Assembly: GCF_945859685.1 (NCBI RefSeq)
Contig: NC_079149.1
Location: forward strand, 100,652,863-100,716,862
Direction of reading: 5' to 3'
Length of the DNA stretch: 64,000 nucleotides
Source of the DNA: Eupeodes corollae
Lineage: Eukaryota > Arthropoda > Insecta > Diptera > Syrphidae
The notes under the pieces are model-generated. The model searched no databases. It saw only the letters and a list, made by a program, of their open reading frames with translations, and was not told the DNA's origin. The stretch's first letter is position 1. Every line of letters begins with the position of its first letter. Positions 32,567-45,890 of this stretch are shown here, in pieces. Made by a program: the position numbers and the translations under genes.

Positions 32567-35500
32567 AAAAATAATGAATAATGATAGCGAAGCCATAATT
32601 CTAAATGGCAAATTTCGAAGTTATATAGATTTGCCAATTCAATTCAAAATGCTTTAATTTCTAATTAGATTGGCATTTGCAATGACTATCAATGAGTTTC
32701 AAGGCCAAAACGGTTCCTTGGGGGCTTAGATTTTAGCACGTCATGTTTTTCAGACGGACAAACGGACAATTATACGTGGGGTGCTCTCGAGTGGACAAAC
32801 CATCCACAGTTTGTTTGTATTAGGGAAAGATGGGATTACAAAAAATATTGTGTTGCATTAAGGAATTAAAGAATTAATATTGTTTTTTGTAGTATTGTCA
32901 TAATTAGCGATATGAATATAATTTTAAAGAATTAATTAATAATTAAAAATTAATTAATTTTGGTGATTTTTTGTTTTAATACTTTGTTACCATTTACAGT
33001 GCTCTATATCTCTCCAACTTACATCCTTACACACTTACAATAAGTTCTTATTTCTAGCAATTTTTATGACAAAGCAACGTGGGTTCGGTCAGCTAGTATA
33101 TTAGATATATTAAAATAAATAGTTCGGTAGTTGCTACACGGCTAACTAAAATAGTATAAGCAGACAGAACTTCTGGGTTCGTTTATTTCCCTGACACGTT
33201 GGAGTCCATTTTTGGTAAGTTAATTTTTGAATTGTTGAGATTCAAAATTGATCTAGAAAGCCAAACCGTTTCACCTCAGTTTCTGCAAGCACTGTCGATT
33301 TTGGCTCGGCTCAGAGCCATTTGGCTCTTTTTCAGCTTTTGAATTTGTATGTAAAATTAAAATGATACCTTTATCTGATTTATTTCAAAGATCTGTTTGT
33401 TTGAATCAATTTTGTTCAAACTTTTTATAAATAAAAAGATTTATTAAAAATTCGTTGTTCACAAAAATCTTGTATACTGGATAAAAGTGTTTTTTTTTTT
33501 CAATTTTTCAAACTAATCTAAGCTCTTTAAATGGCATCACTGTTTCAAAATTTCTTCTATTTTTTTTTTAACTTGAAAGTAAAATTCAAATAATACTTTA
33601 TACTTTACACATAAGTTCAAAGCCTAGATCAGATCCTTTTTCGTTTTGTTGATGTTTTCTCCTCTCTGGCAGCATGTACTTAGTTAAAGGCAAGGCTGTT
33701 CCTATTTTGTATTTGTATTACATTCGTTTTTTTTTTGATGACCCTCTGGAATATGATGGCATTTTGTATGAGAAGCACAAACACGTTCGAATAAATCAAC
33801 TTAAGCTATTTACCAAAAGAAATCGCATTAAACCACGCCAAGCGAATGGAGAGCAAAAAGGGACTCCCTTAAGTTTCAACAAGCAAACCAAATGAAAAAA
33901 AAAAAGAAGAAAACATTGAGTACAGCACGATAACAGACTTTTATCTCTATATCCTTGTCCCCATCCTCAGCCTCATCTCCATTCCTAATAATATACAACT
34001 TCTTTGAATATTGGCCAGGACAGGATACAATTCCTTAAGCCATATACTTGTACTTATGGATATATACACTAGACTCGTGCAGTAGGAAGGTACTTACACA
34101 TGGTATAACATTGGCATTCGCAACAACTGCCAGTTCTGTTTTTGCCTAGAATTCCCACGGTCCCGTCCTCACATGTCTCAACCTTCCAAGTCCCAACCCA
34201 ATTTCATCAGTTGAACGTTCCTTCCTTACCCCCGTTTCTTTCCTTCCTTCCTTCCGATTCCGAGTGCGAATGCAAAGATGTTTTTTATTCGTCTTATTTT
34301 AAGTTTGGGCAAATATTCAGAAAGTTTTTCGGCAAACCCCTCCCTTAACCCATCAGCGATGGCGTGGGCTTCTATGTGGGTTGGGGTTGGGTGGATGTTT
34401 AAGCTCAGGAAGGGAAATCAGTATATGTACGTTAAGAAGGATGCAAGCACTTAACTAAGAATGGAACCACTTGAGAGAACGATGTGGAAATGTGCAAATC
34501 TTGGGAAATTCCTTGGCACTCATGTTCTATGAACATCCAGAGAAGTGCTTGATAATTGAAATCTGTTGCTGCACTTCTAACTGAACCAACTACTTACGTT
34601 CTGTCTGTACTGATTCTGTACCTCTCTGTATAGCAGAAAGGTAGAATAAAGATGAAACGTGGGGAAGGAATGAATATACTTCTGATGGTTCATCAATTTA
34701 TTGTTATAGGTTCAATATGTGTTCCTTTGGGGGTAAAGGTACATAATCATGCTCTTGGCAGGTGATATGGAAAAAGTGAAAAGCTCTCAACTTAAATTAA
34801 GAATCTATGGTTTCTGACAAAAAAAAGAAGGTAACTGAAGGGATTCAACTCTTTGTTGCACAAACATTCGAACAAAAATAAAAAGATCTCAAAACCTACT
34901 TTTTGAAAAGGAAGATTTACGAAATTAAGTAGGGATCTTTTTACTTTATTGTTTTATGTCATGTTCTTAGAATTTTTAGCATTTAGTAACAAAGGTAAGT
35001 AAATGTTTGTATTTATTATGTTTTTGTTCCTAACTGTAACTTTTCAAATTAAGTTAAGGGGATCAAACTTCTTCCCGAGTATTCGAGATTTTTAATTAAT
35101 TAATTTTAAGAAAAATACTAAAAAATAACAATTCTGCTGAAATTTATTTATCATTAAGGGTTATATTTAAATAAAATTCTCAATAAATATTGTGGTGGAA
35201 CACACCTAGATAATTATTTTGAATAAAGTTGTCAAACATACCTTTTGTTTTAATTTGTAAGTCCCTACTCACACTTTTCTTTTTAGTTTTTTAATAATTT
35301 CACTTTAATATTCAGTAAATTAAAAAGTACGATTATACATATATAATAACTTTAGAGCGCCAAAACATTTGTTTCTATTTTAAATTAATTTTCACTTTTT
35401 TAACACAAGTTATAAAATGCACAATAAATAGCTTCATTTCACTTCACTAGAACTTTGGTGTTTGTTTACTTTTATTTTGACATTTCAACTTTTTCCAGTG

Positions 35501-35979
35501 ATGTCATATGTATTTCGAGTATGTTACATTTTTTTGGAGTTCACGCAAAAGTCCTCATCTTTTAGTTTTTTTTTTATTTTCATTCACATATTAACGGAAA
35601 TTTTGAAAGTTTCTTATTTTGATATTAGGATAAGTAAACTACATTTGTATATGAATTATTGACGGCTTAAAAAAACTCTTGAAGTCGGCTTAAAATATCA
35701 ACACTTTGACAAAAAATCTGAACAAGGTACCAACTACGAGTGAAAATAGTACGTAAATAAAAATGTATTGTTTAATGGTGTTTACTTGCTGTAATTAAGG
35801 GTTTTCTTTAATTTTTCTTCTTGGGCAAGATGTTGACTTCTAGATCATATTTAATCTTTAGAACAAGGCATATTAGAAAAGACACTACATCGTATTTTAC
35901 ATAAATATTTACATTTTTGTCTAAGAGCTTATATATTTTTTTTAAATATAGTTAATGCTGAGAAGTTGAATTCAAAAAA
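32567..35979. other. intergenic or intronic sequence, no confirmed gene
   Basis: A 73-codon plus-strand frame at 33674-33895 and the C/T-rich stretch 34140-34350 (with a CCTTCCTTCCTTCC run near 34240) are less AT-rich than the average but unrecognised. I see no splice-bounded conserved segment. Confidence 0.4.
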
Positions 35980-37068
35980 AGAGGCTGGGATGCGACCCAT
36001 ACTGATAACTTTCCATCCCATCTGTTGATTTGTCTTGCTCAAAAGTTTTTAGGTTTTCGTTGTTGTTGTCACTTGAATTATTCTTGAAAATTCCAAAATT
36101 ACCATCAGTATTTTGCATATTATTAAATAGTTTTATTAACAAGTTTTGTTAACGAGATTTTTAGACGAAAACCAATTTTTGCTAATTTTTGTAGCATTTC
36201 TTAAAATTCTTTATTTCTTATATAAAAAAATACAAATTGGATGAATGAAATTAATTTAAAAGATACCGAGAACCGAACATCAATTTTTACCAAACTTGCG
36301 TACTATTTTTTGTAGATTTTAGTTTTTATGAAAAAACGGAGTGTTGGATTCTTATTAAAAAAATTACTAAATGTCGAAAACAATATTTTCTGTGAGATAA
36401 AATAAGTTTGAAGCCAATATTTTTAATTTTTCATAAGTTTTTGAGTCGAAAGTAATTTTTTAGCAAGTTTTAGCATTGTTTTTTTAGGTTTTTATATTTT
36501 GAAAAAAAAACTTTCAATTCGAATTTCTCAAAATTTAACTGAATGTGACAACAATATTTTTAAAAGATAAAAATAGTTTAAAGCCAATGTCTCATAGTTT
36601 TGAAAAAATTACCAATTTTTGATAATTAATTTTTTTATGTTTTTAATTTTTTGTAAAAAACTGTCAATTCAATTTTTCTCAAAATTTTACCGAATGTTTA
36701 AAAATAATATTTCTTATAAGTTAAAATCAGTTGAAAGCCTTAATCTCAAATTTAAAAAAAAGATATTTGAGTCGAAAATCAATTTTTACCAACTTTTGTA
36801 AATTTTTTGAAAGTTTTAAATTTTTTTTGTAAAAAAAAACCTTCAATTATATTTTTCTCAAAATTTAACTGAATGTTGAAAACAATATTTTTTTAAAGAT
36901 ACAATAAGTTAAAAGCCAATATCTCAAAGTTTTGAAAATATATTTGAGTCGAACATCAGTTTTTACCAACTTATGTTAATTATATTTTAGGTTTTTAACT
37001 TTTTGTAAAAAAAATGTCAGTTAGATTTTTCTCAAAATTTAACCAGATGTTAAAAACCTCATTCTTCT
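35980..37068 (-). mobile_element. element R, copy 4: right end plus central tandem repeats
   Basis: Minus-oriented. The right end GAGGCTGGGATGCGACCC starts at 35981, with the subterminal word ATAACTTTCCAT next to it. Then come about six central-repeat monomers, visible as TTTTTACCAA-type words near 36286, 36460, 36610, 36780 and 36960 (spacing about 150-177 bp). The array-edge word ATTCTTCTTTGCAGAAAATT is at 37042-37072. The core and 5' hairpin are missing; a mariner fragment follows at the break. Confidence 0.7.
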
Positions 37069-37420
37069 TTGCAGAAAATTGTTTTGGAGAAAAAGTGTTG
37101 TCGATAGTAGAAATATATTCCTCTTGTGTAGGGCAAGGAAAATCAGCTTCTCAGCATATTCGTGTTTTTGACGCAAAGTATATGTAGACCATAAATCGGA
37201 GGTAAAGCGCGAAACACATTTCGAACCGAACACTGATTTTGGTAATAAAATTCAATGATTTGCAAGCGTTGCTCGTTAGTAAGTCTATTCATGATGAAAT
37301 GTCAAAGCATACTGAGCATCTTTCTCTTTGACACCATGTCTGAAATCCCGCGTGATCTATCAAATACTAATGAATGAAAATCCTAACCTCAAAAAAATCA
37401 CCCTTTACTATAAAAAATGA
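37069..37420 (-). pseudogene. mariner fragment (5' end and N-terminus)
   Basis: Minus strand: inverted-repeat word AAAGGGTGATTTTTTTGAGG from about 37417, a leader, then an ATG near 37292 and MNRLTNEQRLQIIEFYYQNQ, CSVRNVFRAL, a typical mariner helix-turn-helix start. The rest is missing and the reading dissolves near 37150. It resembles the 29.3-30.2 kb element (IIEFHYQNACSVR) but is a different copy. Confidence 0.7.
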
Positions 37421-40400
37421 AATAAGAAAGTTCGTATAGGCCTGAGAATACCATAGCAAGTAATTTCTTTATATGAAGTGATCTTGATCACCATTAGAAG
37501 TTTAAGCAGATCCTTAAAAATAATATTTGCATGATGTTATGAATCAATGAACATTGAATGATTATCTGGCGAATTTTTTTTCTTTTACTTACAAAAATAT
37601 GTACGAGTAAATTTATATTTATAACTAAAAGAGAAAATTAAGTTATACAAATTCTGTCTTTCTGACTGGGCTATTATCTAAATTTTTTAAACAATTTTGG
37701 ACTAAACCAATAATACTTACAAAATTTTTAAAGGTAACAAATTTCTAACATACTTTACTTATAAAGAAAATTATAAAAAGATTTATTTTGCGTCATTAAA
37801 ACGAGAACTTGATGCCCGAAACAATCGGAATATGTTGTTCATCCTTTTGATAACAATGTAGTTATGACCACGATCGACAGCACTGTACTGAAGGAACACC
37901 AAAACTTTAAGAAGCACACTGAAGAAGGAATACAAAAAGGAAAGGAAAAACAACAATGGCACACTTTTTTACAAAATTCACATAAGCTAGTTGTTTTTAT
38001 TGCCTATTTGGAATAAAGAATTACTGATGTATTGAGAATAGCTACTTGCTGGAATATTCACCTGGTAAATTAAACCAATTTTAATACAATTTTCAATAAG
38101 TCACACAAATATTATCATAAATATTTTTTTCTATTCCTTAAACTGTCTCCGTCTCCCTTTTAATCGGATGGTAGACAATTTTATATGCTAACAAAAATAA
38201 TTGATTTTATTTGATCTACCAGGCGATCATGTTAAAATAGATGTAATTACTCTTATATTGTTTTTATTTTTGCCATAGTATGTGTTTAGTTAATAGTGTT
38301 GTTTTTTTGTTATTTTCTTCTTTTGCTTTCCATCAATGTTAATACTAACACTAAGGAAGATTGAGAAGAGTAGATATTATTATCACTTCTTGTTCAGTTT
38401 TGGAGATCGAGGAAGTAGTGATGGGTAAGTAAATTTTTGTTTTCTTTTTTTTGAAAAAGGTAGGTTTAGTTTAACTTTAGTACTAGTTTTTTGTTGTTAT
38501 GGTAGTAAGAAGCCGAAAATGTTGATGGGTAAGAAATAATTTGTTTTTACCAACAAAAGAACAACCATTACATGTTTTGTACTTATCTTATTTTGTCGTA
38601 AATTCTCGAAACTTTTTCAATTCTTTACTTTCTTTACTTTCGTTAATAAAGTTTTAATTTATTGCACAACTCTATTTTCACGATCGCAGTCACAGTTAAA
38701 GGAGTAAACACATCTTATCTTTTCAATGTCTTACGATTTACTTAGATAATCATGAAAGAGTGAAAACAAATAGAAGAAAATAGTGGTCCGTTTTATTGTA
38801 TTGAATGTTTCAATGAAAGAAATCACGAAAAGGGAGAACAATTAAGAATTGAGAAGCAGCAAATTTTTAACGAGGAAAATATACCTACTCGTCACCATGA
38901 TCGCTAAGTACATCAAACAAAATTAAGTTTATGCAGAAACGCCTGAGGAGGTATTATTGAATATCACAATACAAGCTCTTTTAACTATAGAAGATTATCC
39001 AAAATTTAAATGTGTTTCATATACTTTAAAAAAATTGTAATGTTTAATTTGAACTGCGAGAAGTTAGCCTTGATGTCAATTTATAATTATTTATATTTGA
39101 ATATAATAGTTTTAATAGAAGCATATCTCACTTTATACGTCTATGGTTTTTCTCAATGTTCGAAAACTAAAAATATTTTTTCCTAACTATAAAGTTATTT
39201 ATCTAGTTACCCTGATTACGAATAATGAAACTTATAAAACAATCTATTTCGCGTCGAAAATAGAAATATTCTAGCAAGCTTGAATTTGTTTGTCGACACC
39301 AGCGTATTTGTAGCTACTATCGACAGCTCTGTATTGATGGTACACTCAAGGAGTTACACTATCACAATCGTTTTTGAGAACAGTTATATTTCAGGAGCAA
39401 AAAATAAAACCGTACACGTTTAAGAAGGAAAACAGAAAATAAAAGAACAACAAATTTGTGAGTTCTCCCAAAAATTTAAAGAAAAAAAATATACATACCA
39501 TACCTATGTATTTGAGTTCCTCAGAGGAGATAATCTTCTGAGCTTGTGTGATTTTTGAATTTTTGGAAAAAAAATTACTGATGATTTGTTCGCCTGGTTA
39601 TTGAAACCAATTTTACTCTGAATATGCAACGACTTTAAATAACTGAGACTCTCGCAAAAACTAGTATTCCAATTTTTTAAAATATTCTTGCCATGTTTAT
39701 GTTATGTCCGGAGTTGTTATTTTTTTATTATTTCTATTTTTCTTTTCAACAAAGTTGATACTGATAGAGATTGAAAAGAATAGGTATGGTCACTCCCTGA
39801 TGAGTTTTTAAGATAGTGGGAGTAGTAATAGGTAAAGAAATTCGCTTTGATTTTTGAAATGAAAATGACTACCGTGTGCAAATACTTCTTTCTAATGTTT
39901 TTGTTTTAAAGGAGGAAGAAGATGAAAATGTTGGATCGCAGTAAATAATGAACTTTTCAAACAAGAGTCGAAAAAAAATATCAACCATTGAATTGTCATT
40001 AATATGAATTTTTAGTATGATCACCTTGTATGTCAAACGAAATTTATCTTTTGTGTGTATGTCAAAGGAACTTGGGTCTTGATGGTATTGGGGAGTTCAG
40101 TACAGTTACTTTCTTAAAACGTAAACGTTGGGAGCATTGACGTCGGCTTCAAATGAAGCATATTTATATAAATACATAATTTGAATAGAAACAGTAAACA
40201 AATCGACTATAACCGTTTAAAACTTTGCAAACATTTGCATTTTGTCAAAGTTTTTATTGTAACCTATTTTATTAAAATTCGAATCGGTATCGTTTTTATA
40301 AAAACTCATCTTGAAGAATTTTTGATATTTAATAAAAGGTTTATTTTGTGTTACAAATACGTGTAGCAGTTAATCTTTTTGGTATCAAATTAGTTCTGAT

Positions 40401-41828
40401 GGCTATCGACAGCCCTGTACTGAAGGAGCGACGCAATTATCAATGTTCTCAATCTTTTTTGAAAACAGTAATGTTGCAGGAGAAAAAAAACTTTAACACA
40501 CATACAAAAATACAAAGAAAAAAGGAACAACTACACTGCCAAATTTGTTTTAACAAAAATTAAAGCAAAAACAAAATATACCCTATTTTTAAACATGATC
40601 GCCTGGTACATTAGGCAAAATTTTTCGTATTTTTTTTTCTTACGATTGATAAATATTAAAACTCGTACAAAAAAATAGTGATCTTAATGTGCTTCACAAT
40701 AAAGTTTTTCTGAGTCCCAAACCAATACTGCTACACTTGCAGTATTGGTTAGTTTCAAGTTTTAAAATTTTCTTAAAATTTAATTCTATTCATAAAATGT
40801 ATTAGTATTCAAATAATATTTCGATTGATTTATGATACCCGAATCCAAGTTTTGGAAACTTAAAACACCAAAATTTAAAATACTTTTGAAAATAGTTTTT
40901 CTAAAAAACTACGCCTGTATTTCAAGAACTAGAATTCAATTGAACTTTTTTTAAACACATTATAAAAAACCATTCTTTAGTTTGGAAATGCGAAATTTGT
41001 GGAATTGTTATTTGATTTTGATTGTGCTTTCTCAAATCCCTCTTTATTCATTAGACAAAAAAGTATTAATTCCTTCTGATGTACCAGGCGATCATGTTAA
41101 CTAGGTTTGTAGATTTATATTGCTTCACATTATTATGAGTGTAGATGTTCTTTTCTAGTTTGTCGTTTTTTTTTTTAAACTTTGTTAAAACTAACAAAGG
41201 AGAGTAGATTTGGTCGCTCTTTGATCAGTGTTGGCGGTAACTAAAAAGTAGTGATGGGCAATAAGAGGACAAACGACAATTTGTTGTAAGTTTGGAGTTT
41301 AGGAAATTAGTACGTAATGAAAGTTTGAAAAAAAATACAAGGCAGGGGGTAAATGTTCTTGTTTTGTATTGTTAGGGTTGTGAAAAGCAGGGTTTACTAT
41401 TTTCATAAGACATAAGTCTGGAGATAACTTTTGAATTAAACAAAATAACTTAGTGACTTATGAATTAAATAACTTCAAGTCATGAGGAATTAAGTGACTT
41501 ATAAATAGAAAAAATCTAATACATTAGCTTGTTGGTAGATTCAACATTTATAAGCAATTTTTTATGTTTTAACTACTTGATTATCAAATTATTGACGAAA
41601 GAAATTTTCAAGCCTTTGGAGAATTTTGTGTGTGTTGCCGTTTATGCAGTCCCTATAACTCAATTCAAGTAGAAACAATATCTATAAAATATTGCTGTAA
41701 ATAATATAATTATCATGCTTTTTTATATATTTACCAATCCATAGTTTCTTTAATAGGAATTTACCCATAAGCTTGTGAATTTATTTATTTTACTTTATTT
41801 CATAAGCCACTAACTTGCTTATATTTTT

Positions 41829-43194
41829 AACTTCCCATATGAAGTTATTGTAATGGGTCCGATTTGTCAAATTGAAAATGTTGACATTTCTCGACGTTTC
41901 AAGGACCCTAGAGTCGAAATAAAAGATTTTTGGAAAGATGTCTGTGCGTGCGTGTGTACGTCCGTACGTTCGCGACGTTTTTTTCGTCCTCCATAGCTCA
42001 AGAACCAGAAGAGATATCAACTTCAATTAAATTTTGTTATACAGATAATAAAGCAGAAAGATGCAGAAAGGGCTCTCAAGAAAATTGCGTGGGTTTTTTC
42101 ACCATAGCAGTTTGAAAAAAAGGTGAACATTTTGGTTAACCCTAAATATCTTACGAACCAAAAACGCTAGAGACTTGAATTATATTTTATATAATATATT
42201 GTAACGTGATACCAAACAGGTATATCTTTTGGAAAAAAAATCAATAAAACGTTTTTTTTATAAATCAATAAAACTGAAAAAAAAATTTGTCACCTCCAAA
42301 ATTTTACGACTGAAACATGATTTCATCTCTAAAACAATTTTGTGCAACGAAGAATAATGTTTATGACATCTGATAAAAAAAACTGTATAAAAGTTGGTAA
42401 AAATTGATTTTCGGCTCAAATATCTTTTCAAAACTTTGAGATAATGGCTTTAATTTACTTTTATCTTTCAAAAAATTGTGTTGTCAACATTCAGTTAAGG
42501 TTTGAAAAAAGTGACAGAGTGAAGTTACAGTTTTTTTACAAAAAATTAAAAACCGAAAAAAAAAATTAACAAAAGTTGGTAAAAAATGATTTTCGACTCA
42601 AATATCTTTTCAAAAATTTGAGATAATAGCTTCTAACTAATTTTTTCTTATAAAAAATATTGTTTCCAATATTAGGACAAATTTTGAGAAAAATCGAATT
42701 GACAGTTTTTTTACAAAAAATAAAAACCTACAAAAAATTTAACAAAAGTTGGTAAAAATTGATTTTCAACGCAAATATCTTTTCAAAAATTTGATAAAAT
42801 TGCCTTCAAACTAATTTTATCTTATAAGAAATATTGTTTTCAACATTATTTAAAATTTTTAAAAAATTCGAATTGACAGTTTTTGTACAAAAAATAAAAC
42901 TCTAAAAAAACAATACTAAAACTTGGTAAAAATTTACTTTCGGCTCAAATAGTTTTTCAAAAATTAAAAATATTGGCTTCAAAATTATTTTATTTCACAG
43001 AAAATATTGTTTTCGATATTCAGTAATTTTTATATAAAAATCCAACAGTCCTTTTTTCCATAAAAATAAAATCTACAAAAAATAGTACGCAGCTTTGGTA
43101 AAAATTGATACAAGTTTTATTATTTTAGACAAACTTTTAAGCAAATCGATAGACGGGATGGGAAGTTATCAGTTTGGGTTGCATCCCAGCCTCT
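41829..43194 (+). mobile_element. element R, copy 5 (complete)
   Basis: Starts with AACTTCCCATATGAAGTT (hairpin with one mismatch), then the GTAATGGGTCCGATTTGTCA block, the ACGT-rich core (41945-41985), TTTTGGTTAACCCTAAATA and TATTGTAACGTGATACC (about 42200). Five central repeats follow, seen as TTGGTAAAAA words at 42394, 42576, 42749, 42923 and 43095 (period 172-182 bp). The right end has GATGGGAAGTTATCAG, complementary to the start, then GGGTTGCATCCCAGCCTCT. No open frame of note: non-autonomous. Confidence 0.75.
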
Positions 43195-44169
43195 GTTTAA
43201 TATTTTAAATTCATAAGCTACCATCCACCGAATGACTAATTGTTTTATTGCATAAGTCAATAGCTGAATAAGGAATAAAATACCATTTAATACATTAGTC
43301 ACTAAATGGCTTGTGAATAAAAACCAAGCTTAAAATAGAAAGTGAGTAAGAAGACGAAACAAGATGCGTATAGTGATGAGGAGTAATAAATGTTTTCAAT
43401 TTTAATCAACATTGTTTAAAAATGTTTGTCTTGCATTTTCTAGCTATTACTTCCTTTATTTATAGACAAACTAGAACATAGTAATTTTAACAAGTAAAAT
43501 TTATTCCGTTTTAAAAAATGTAAGTTTATAGCCTATCACTATATTCTCGATCGCCAGCACTGATCTAGGAGTAACCATATCATTCTTCTCAATCTCTTAC
43601 TGTATAATCAAAGTGTCAAGAGGAATCGCAAAAATACACACACAATCAAAGCGTCTAATAGTATTGCATTTAGTTGAAGAAGGAATAAAGAAAAAAAAAC
43701 CACAACTAATAAGAATTACATTTTTTGGAAAAAGACCTACTAGTCAACATGATGGCCTGGTGTATCAGGCAAATTTTAATTTGTGTCAAATGGATGCCCT
43801 TATAGAGAAAGAGAAGGATTTAATTGTTGTTGTGATTAGGAATTCATTACAAGCATATACAAACAAAATGGCCTTTTATTCACAAGTGACATTATTCACA
43901 ACTTGAAATGTGAATGATGTTTCCACTGATTCACTAGGCGAACATGTTTATAAGTAGGTATTCATCATTGCTTGTCAATTATTACTAGGAGTATGTTTTT
44001 TCCTTCTTTCTTTTTTGTTATTCTTGTAGTTTTGCTACCCATTTCATTCTCTTCTGATAACAATGTACACACACAAATATAAAAAGAATACAAAGAGAAT
44101 TAGATAGTGATGGGCAGTAATCACATATTTGTGACAAAAAAAGCAAAGCCATGAAAATATACCTCCTAT

Positions 44170-45679
44170 GGACTTATGCTAGCCTGGTATTGCGTGGTCC
44201 AATTATAATAATGTGAATTTCAATTTTTTTAAAGAAAACTTTTATAGTTATTTTTTTTATAAAACATATTTATTTCTCATTATAACCTTTATTATCTTTA
44301 CAATTTGTAAACTTAACTAGATGAACAAAATAAATTAAAAAAAGAAAGAAATACTAAAAAGTTTTGTACATAATTTTTTATTATATTGTTCAGGAAAACT
44401 ATATCTCCATGTAATTTAATTTATTTTTAAATATATATTTATTAAAAATTAAAAGAAGAATTGTAAAAACATGTTAAATATTTATATTTATTCCTAAAAA
44501 AATAGTACTTTAATTTTTTTGTTATTTTATAATTTTTAAATTCATATTTTTACAAAACTCTTAAATATCTACAGAATCTACTTTAATATACAATTTAGTG
44601 AAAAATATGTTTATATTATTATAAGAACAGAAAGCTTTTATATAATAAGATAATATTTATTCATTTTTTTTAATTTTTCTTAAGTTTTTAAAAAGTTAAT
44701 TATGTAGTTGAATAAATTACCGACTATAAATATTAAATTTGTTATTATTTTTGTTTTCGATTTAAGATAGTTTTTCTTTTTTGTTAAATATATATTGTGA
44801 ATCATTTTTAGTATTTTATTTTTAACCAATATTTTGTTGTATAACTGTTGCAGAAATACAGCTCTTCTTTTTTGAACTTAAATCTAATGTTTTTTTTTTA
44901 ATGAAATCTAATTTGAAAATTTTAGTTAAAAGTTTATATAAAGTGAATTCATAAATTGGAAAAACTTAGTTGTGGTTAAATTAAATTTTAACTTAATAAA
45001 CTTATTTCCAAAGCAATGTGAAAAATGGCAGTGTAGGTTCTTAGAATTTAAGACAGTTAACGTAAAAATTGAATACTTGGAGAAAAGGACATACATATGG
45101 GAAATCTTTGATGACTAAAGTCATGCTTTATGCTTTCTTCGAAAGCGATTTTGGGTTTTGAATTAAAGTAAAAGATAATGAATATTGAGTTCATTGTTGG
45201 AACAAAAGGCTTTGGTCCTGTAGGACTATGGAGTTAAATCTCTGTACAGAAATGCCATAAGAAAAATAATATGTAATTGCCTCTTAACCACAACTGCATT
45301 TTTCAATACTCATTGTGGATTCCTTTAAAATTCACGTAATCGAGGATGTTTTGTTAGATTCTTCAGTTCAAATCATGACGAAAAAAATAAAAATTGTGAA
45401 AAATTTACAAAATATTAAAGTACATATGATAGATATTTATTTGCATTTCATTATTTTTTTTAGGAATTATGAAGAAAAATAATAAACGAGCAAGTTACAT
45501 ACAAAAAATAAGATTTTTATCTTTAAAAAGATTCTTTAATTTTAAAGTTCTTGTGTTTTTTATGGTTTCGAACCGAAGAATATGTAAAAATTAAAATTAT
45601 TTTTCAAAGAACGTCCTGCGAAATTGGCACAACAACAAAACAAATTTGACATCCTTCCCTCTGTCTCTCTCTCTACCTT
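44170..45679. other. extremely AT-rich spacer
   Basis: Almost entirely A/T words with no coding, TIR or satellite landmark of the surrounding array. It separates array units at 44.1 and 46.4 kb. Confidence 0.5.
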
Positions 45680-45890
45680 TTAGACAGCAGTAGTGGATTT
45701 CAAATCGCTACCGCCATTATGATGTCCATTAGTGTTTTTGATATTTTTCATAACGGCTTTCTTTTGAGCTTCCAGCTTATCGATAACGGGTGGCAACTTC
45801 TTCAGAAATCACGTCTTTTAAAATCGTCATTGTGATGTGGATAGATTTGAGCTTCAGAATGTGGTCTAATGGCAGTGTTCAATGTTGCTC
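45680..45890 (-). pseudogene. candidate terminal exon of an unknown host gene (one-base frameshift)
   Basis: On the minus strand a strong splice acceptor (TTATTGTTTTTGTTACAG) is followed from 45890 by a coding-looking stretch: ATLNTAIRPHSEAQIYPHHN, then DDFKRRDF. A one-base deletion near 45808 puts a TGA in frame. In the next frame the text continues smoothly: KKLPPVIDKLEAQKKAVMKN, then IKNTNGHHNGGSDLKSTTAV and TAA at 45680-45682. The composition (charged, non-AT-driven residues), the acceptor and the smooth continuation argue for a real last exon. The deletion is either a sequencing error or decay. I do not recognise the protein. Upstream exons would lie above 45.9 kb and were not found. Confidence 0.45.
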
